A stretch of DNA of 64,000 nt from Hevea brasiliensis (lineage: Eukaryota > Streptophyta > Magnoliopsida > Malpighiales > Euphorbiaceae). Positions 60,099 to 64,000 of the stretch are shown here, piece by piece. The DNA lies in assembly GCF_030052815.1 (NCBI RefSeq), contig NC_079496.1, forward strand, positions 69,801,652 through 69,865,651, given 5' to 3'. Positions within the stretch are counted from its first letter, which is position 1; every line of letters starts with the position of its first letter. A model generated the notes under the pieces. The model saw nothing but the letters and a program-made list of their open reading frames with translations, was not told the origin of the DNA and did no database searches. The translations under genes and the position numbers were made by a program.

Positions 60099-60767
60099 GT
60101 CCCACTAGGTGTGCCAACATTTATTTCCTTAGAAAATAATTTGGCTGGCTAACAACTTAGGAATTGCTGGCATGCCAGATATGGAGTGTATTAGCTATGT
60201 GCTCTTCTAGCTTCTCTCAAATGATTGCGAGAATCTGACTAGGCTAAACACAGCTTCGTCAAAATCTCACTTAAAATGAATAATTAAAGTAATCGAAAAT
60301 TGCATTAATTGTTGAAAAATTAAGTACAAGGCTTAGAAAATAAATGCAATGCTAGAAAAAAAAGACAAATAAAATTAAAGATAAATAGACTATTTGAGTT
60401 TGTTGTTGTTAATTGATTGAGTGGTTGGTTGGGTTTTGAACGTAGCACAGTAAATATTATTTATAGCAGCACCTGACTAGCCCTGTGAATATTCTAGAGC
60501 CAAAATTCCTCACGTCACACGTCCAGCAGTTTCCATAACTTCTCTACACCTGTTCTTCAACTGCTGATAACTTCCTATGATCTAGTAACTCCTTTTAGTT
60601 AGTTAACTCCTTATAACTCCCTTCTGATAACTACCCAAAAATAATGTCTAATTATTTAATTCAAACCTACAACAAAATTAATTAAATTAATTTCACAAAA
60701 AAATAATTTAATTAATCATTGGCCTAAAATAATTAATGAGCTAATTAAATTATTTTTGGTGTAAACA
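60099..60767 (-). repeat. I 5' LTR and primer region
   Basis: The minus strand starts TGTTTACACCAAAAATAATT at 60767 and ends near 60111-60118, next to TTGGCACACCTAGTGGGAC (60117-60099), a plausible primer region. The LTR would be about 650 bp. Without the partner LTR the ends are inferred. CAACA (60768-60772) would be its target duplication. Confidence 0.5.
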
Positions 60768-62038
60768 CAACATATTGTTATCAGTCATTGAGCTAACATG
60801 TGTTATTAATTTCTCGAGAAGAAAACTCAAATTTTGATAAAAAACACTTTTACCATTAAACTACAAATATTTTGATAATTTGAATTTATTAATTATACTT
60901 TTAATTATTATTTTTAATTAAATATATAAGTACCATAATAAATATAATAAAAGTTGATTATATAATGTAATATATTATTAATTCTTTATTATAGTAAAGT
61001 ATTTATATGATTAATTGAAAATTTAAATTCTGAATTATAAATTAAGAAAATAATCATTCGTAAAAAAAAAAAAAAGATAATAGCAATGCCTCACATTGTT
61101 TTTTCAAGGACTTGAGAGTTGATAGTTTTCCTGTAAAAGGCAATCCTCCTCCCTTGACATTTCAAGTAAAAAAGTAGGGTCTAAATACGAGGCCCGCTAG
61201 TTATTGTATATATATATTTTTTGAAATTATATTCATTTATTTTAAATAATATTTATTATTTTTAATAATTTGAATGAATTTTATTTAAATTGTAGTAGTA
61301 AATAAATATTATTTATAAGACAAATAAATGCATTTATATCAATAATTAATGATATGAAAAAATTAATATATAATTACAAGATAATTTATTTTTAGAAAAT
61401 ATTATTAGAAACAAATTTATTTGATTCTAAAAGTTAATTTAGAAATTTTAGTATAGACAGTTAAAGTCAATTTAATTTATCTTTAAAAATATATTTAGGG
61501 GCGAAAAATATAGTTTGTTAAAATGGAAAGGGAGATAATTTTTTTGTCTTTAAAAGTTATTAATATAGACGAATATATTTATTTCTGAAAGTTAAATCAG
61601 TGTCAAATATATATTTATCTTCTTATCTGTCTCTAACTATATTTAGGGACAACAATAAATGGGACAAATGATTATTTGTCTCTAAAAATATAAAGAGACA
61701 ATAAATAGCTTTTTGAGTCAATTTTTAGTCTCAATATAATAATTTTGGTGTAATAGGCCATGCAAAATTAGTAAAAAATAGTAAATATATTCATAAATTC
61801 ATGAAATTTTATGAAAATGTTTCTAACATATCGTATTACAACTTTGAAAAAATAACTACTCAAAAGGAACAATAGAAAAAATAAAAATGGAATTGAAAGT
61901 GGCTGTTTGTGCAACTAGAGTAGAGTCTATCCTCCAATCTAAAAATCACCATGCATATCAATATACATGTTAATTGAGAAGCCATCAATTGCGGATGAAA
62001 TTTGACATCTTGAAATTAGTTTTGGGTGCAAGAATCAC

Positions 62039-62062
62039 AAAAAAAAAAAAAAAAAAAAAAAA
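62039..62062 (+). repeat. (A)24 tract
   Basis: Uninterrupted run of A. It could be the tail of a retroposed sequence on the plus strand, but no flanking duplication was confirmed. Confidence 0.85.
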
Positions 62063-62507
62063 GGAAGTGAAAGTTTCACTAAGATATGATGTACCAAAGT
62101 TTGAGTCTGTGTAGATGTGTCAACAATCAGAGGCAGAAATTTTAAAATTCATATCTTTTCTTTAGAAAACTCCTTTTAAGGTGATTTAGAAAAAGTTTTT
62201 TTATAATTTTATGAAGAACGCAATAAAAAAAAATTAGTTGGTTTCCTCTTACTATGGAAATAATCCAGGTAGTAGCTAAACATTCCAAAAGGCCTACATA
62301 TAATGGTTTCAATTTTCCTCAAATCATGTCATTTGATCATGTCATCTAAGATTCAATTGCCCTTATTAAACCTTTTAGAGATTAATATGAGATGATAGAA
62401 TGTAATTATTTATTGTTCTAACAATCCTTACCTTTCGAATATAGAAAAGAAGAATTGAATTAAGTGTAGAGAACTAAGGGAGGCAACAACCAAGGAAGAG
62501 AAGGATG

Positions 62508-62528
62508 GTGTGTGTGTGTGTGTGTGTG
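62508..62528 (+). repeat. (GT)n microsatellite
   Basis: About ten perfect GT units. Confidence 0.9.
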
Positions 62529-63610
62529 CTTTTTTTGTGTTGCATGTAGACTATTTAAGGTTGAGCATGTGAGTGTTTTTGGCATCTAAGAGTTGGCTAA
62601 AGTTGTTGTAATACGAGTTATTTATAGTGCAAGAACTAATAAGGAAGTCATATCCCTTTCCCACGAGGAAAGGGTTTGACTTTTCAACTTACTTCCAAAA
62701 AAATTTTATTCTCAAGGCCTTCTTGGCCTTATTCAAGTCTTGAACACCTAAGGAAAAGGCCTAGCTAGTTGAAGCAACATGAGCCTCATGCTTTGTTATG
62801 AATCTATCAGGCCTCCTAAAGCCTTTTTTTTTTTTCCTACTCTGTCTGTAGACACCATATTTTGGTGGGCCCTCAAATGTATAACTTAATATATAATTTT
62901 CTTTTAAAGTTTTAATGAAGTTGTAATTTCAAATGTTTTCTTGAATGGATTTTCCATCTTAATGTTATCCATTCTCAGCTAATGACCTGATCACAGTTCA
63001 CTTATCTGAACTCAGCAATGGTTTGTCTTCAGAATAATTCAATCTCACGTTCAAGTTAGGTTGTTTTCTGATCTCTTCATCTTTATTCAATGTGTTCGGA
63101 TCGATATTGGATCTTTGGACCATCCAATCTTACATGCTATTGTTTGTTGATCTCACTGTGTTCAAATACCTCAAAATTCCAAATTGCGTATAGTTTTGTG
63201 ATCAGGTATCTCGCTTGAATTGTTTAAACATTTCTTAACAAAGTTAATGTTTTATCTGATCCCTAAATAATGGTTCTGATCCTAATAAGTTATTTCAATG
63301 ATGATCCAAGCTCAAGTCATTTTCAAATCCTTACAATTTTACAAATCACTCTTCAAATGTTTCAAAGTTTTAGTCGATATTTGGTCACAGCACCGTCCGA
63401 TCTCATGTTCAAGTGTAATGTTTTTCCGATCTCTCTAAGTGGTCTTATGTTTTATGATTAATAACCAGTCTCAGGTTTAGTGTTCAACTTTATTCAATTG
63501 ATTAAGAGTTAATTCTATTCAGTACTCATGCAACTTGGTTTGATGTTTTTCGATCTCATCAAGAAAATTGAGCATGAAAAGACTTAATTCATTTCAAAGA
63601 AAATATAAAG

Positions 63611-64000
63611 TTATTTGGTAGGAGGGTCTCCCCTGACCTGCTCTTTGAGTATATTTTCAGCTTCATCATTCCTTCTCTCTCTCTTAGGCTCCTCCTTACT
63701 ATCATCTTCAGCTCTCTAAATGAGCTCCTCCATCTAGAAGAAGTCTTCTTCAGGATAGCGCTTCACGAGCTCAACCAGAAGATCATCATGTTCATTCACA
63801 TAGGCACTAGCCTCTCTCGCCAAGGCCTCTTCTTCTGTTGCTTTAACCTCTTCAGTAAATCGAGTGAGATCGATAGAATAGCAGGCTCGAGCATCTTCAA
63901 GTTCTTGCTCCAGTTTAGCTATCCTTTTTTCGTAAGACTTCATCCGATCTTCTATTTAGGCGATGTAGTCCTGAGCAGTTGAGAGTTGGGCTTTGGCGGT
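63611..64000 (-). pseudogene. Coiled-coil protein, C-terminal part, three in-frame stops
   Basis: One reading frame can be followed on the minus strand from the window edge to TAA 63613-63611. It encodes an Ala/Lys/Glu-rich coiled coil (A-K-L-E-Q-E-L-E-D-A-R-A) followed by an acidic tail with R-Y-P-E-E-D-F-F and P-K-R-E-R-R. It is interrupted by TAA at 63958-63956, TAG at 63736-63734 and TAG at 63718-63716. Each could come from CAA, CAG or TGG by one C to T change. The longest open part is 63943-63734. I do not recognise the family. The style resembles coiled-coil gag-like proteins carried by plant transposons, but this is a guess. It continues beyond the window. Confidence 0.5.

Larger units (their letters stand above)
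54301..60767 (-). mobile_element. Ty3/gypsy element I (Tat/Ogre type), 5' part
   Basis: Minus-strand order: LTR and primer region, gag, protease, reverse transcriptase, RNase H, a second RNase H, start of integrase. The duplicated RNase H is the mark of the Tat/Ogre group. Integrase breaks off at 54301, in the V-H-E-G-I-Y-G segment of the zinc finger, where H is inserted. The rest and the 3' LTR must lie left of the window. Stops and frameshifts are frequent, so it is old. Confidence 0.82.
60768..63610. other. Unassigned AT-rich region
   Basis: There is no convincing gene in 2.8 kb. At 61490-61760 short direct and inverted pieces resembling TAGGGACAA and TTGTCTCTAAAA recur and end in AATTTTGGTGTAATAG. 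This is the look of subterminal repeats of CACTA-like DNA transposons, but no matching second end is found. An (A)24 tract is at 62039-62062 and a (GT)n microsatellite at 62508-62528. The small frame 63270-63461 has no recognisable feature. Confidence 0.5.

Overview
The window is nuclear DNA of a flowering plant, most likely a eudicot. It is AT-rich and consists almost wholly of LTR retrotransposons nested in one another. The evidence is plant-type Ty1/copia and Ty3/gypsy domains, tRNA-Met-type primer sites, 2-4 kb LTRs and clean 5-bp target duplications. I see no intact host gene, rRNA, tRNA or CRISPR array. All coding regions are broken by stops, frameshifts or insertions. Species cannot be named from the sequence.

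Layout, outermost layer first. Element I (about 54301-60767, minus) is a Tat/Ogre-type gypsy relic with two RNase H domains. Inside its integrase sits a gypsy relic H (53371-54300, minus). Inside the protease region of H sits a Ty1/copia element, plus strand, running from left of the window to 53370. The copia element hosts four insertions: a gypsy LTR G in its 5' LTR (192-3987); a full-length gypsy element J in its gag gene (7219-18195, TSD TGAGA); a solo LTR D at its polypurine tract/3' LTR junction (21569-25021, TSD TTGTT); and a solo LTR A in its 3' LTR (27051-53285, split). A contains solo LTR B (27789-31571, TSD CACCA) and solo LTR C (32885-51577, split). C contains gypsy element E (34446-50183), a recombinant with the order LTR, internal, LTR, internal fragment. 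E contains solo LTR F in its gag gene (41144-45368, TSD GTAGG). The deepest path I, H, copia, A, C, E, F is seven layers.

J and E encode gag, protease, reverse transcriptase, RNase H, integrase and the C-terminal part of a chromodomain, as in Tekay/Del-type chromoviruses. Both carry a short insertion in integrase that behaves like a spliceosomal intron. LTRs A, B, C, D and G form one family. J, E and F form another. All ten LTR copies share a good 5' splice-site match in the first third of the LTR and, about 560-700 bp from the LTR 3' end, a covarying double hairpin that ends in YAG. This is the best candidate here for an undescribed functional element: a structured leader RNA or LTR intron.

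A second unexpected signal is technical. Between near-identical copies, many differences are the same local swap, CAG to CGA and CTG to TCG, on both strands. This looks like a sequencing or consensus artefact at CHG sites, and some apparent gene breaks may be false because of it. The right end (60768-64000) is anonymous AT-rich DNA with a possible DNA-transposon remnant, an (A)24 tract, a (GT)n microsatellite and the broken end of a coiled-coil coding sequence.
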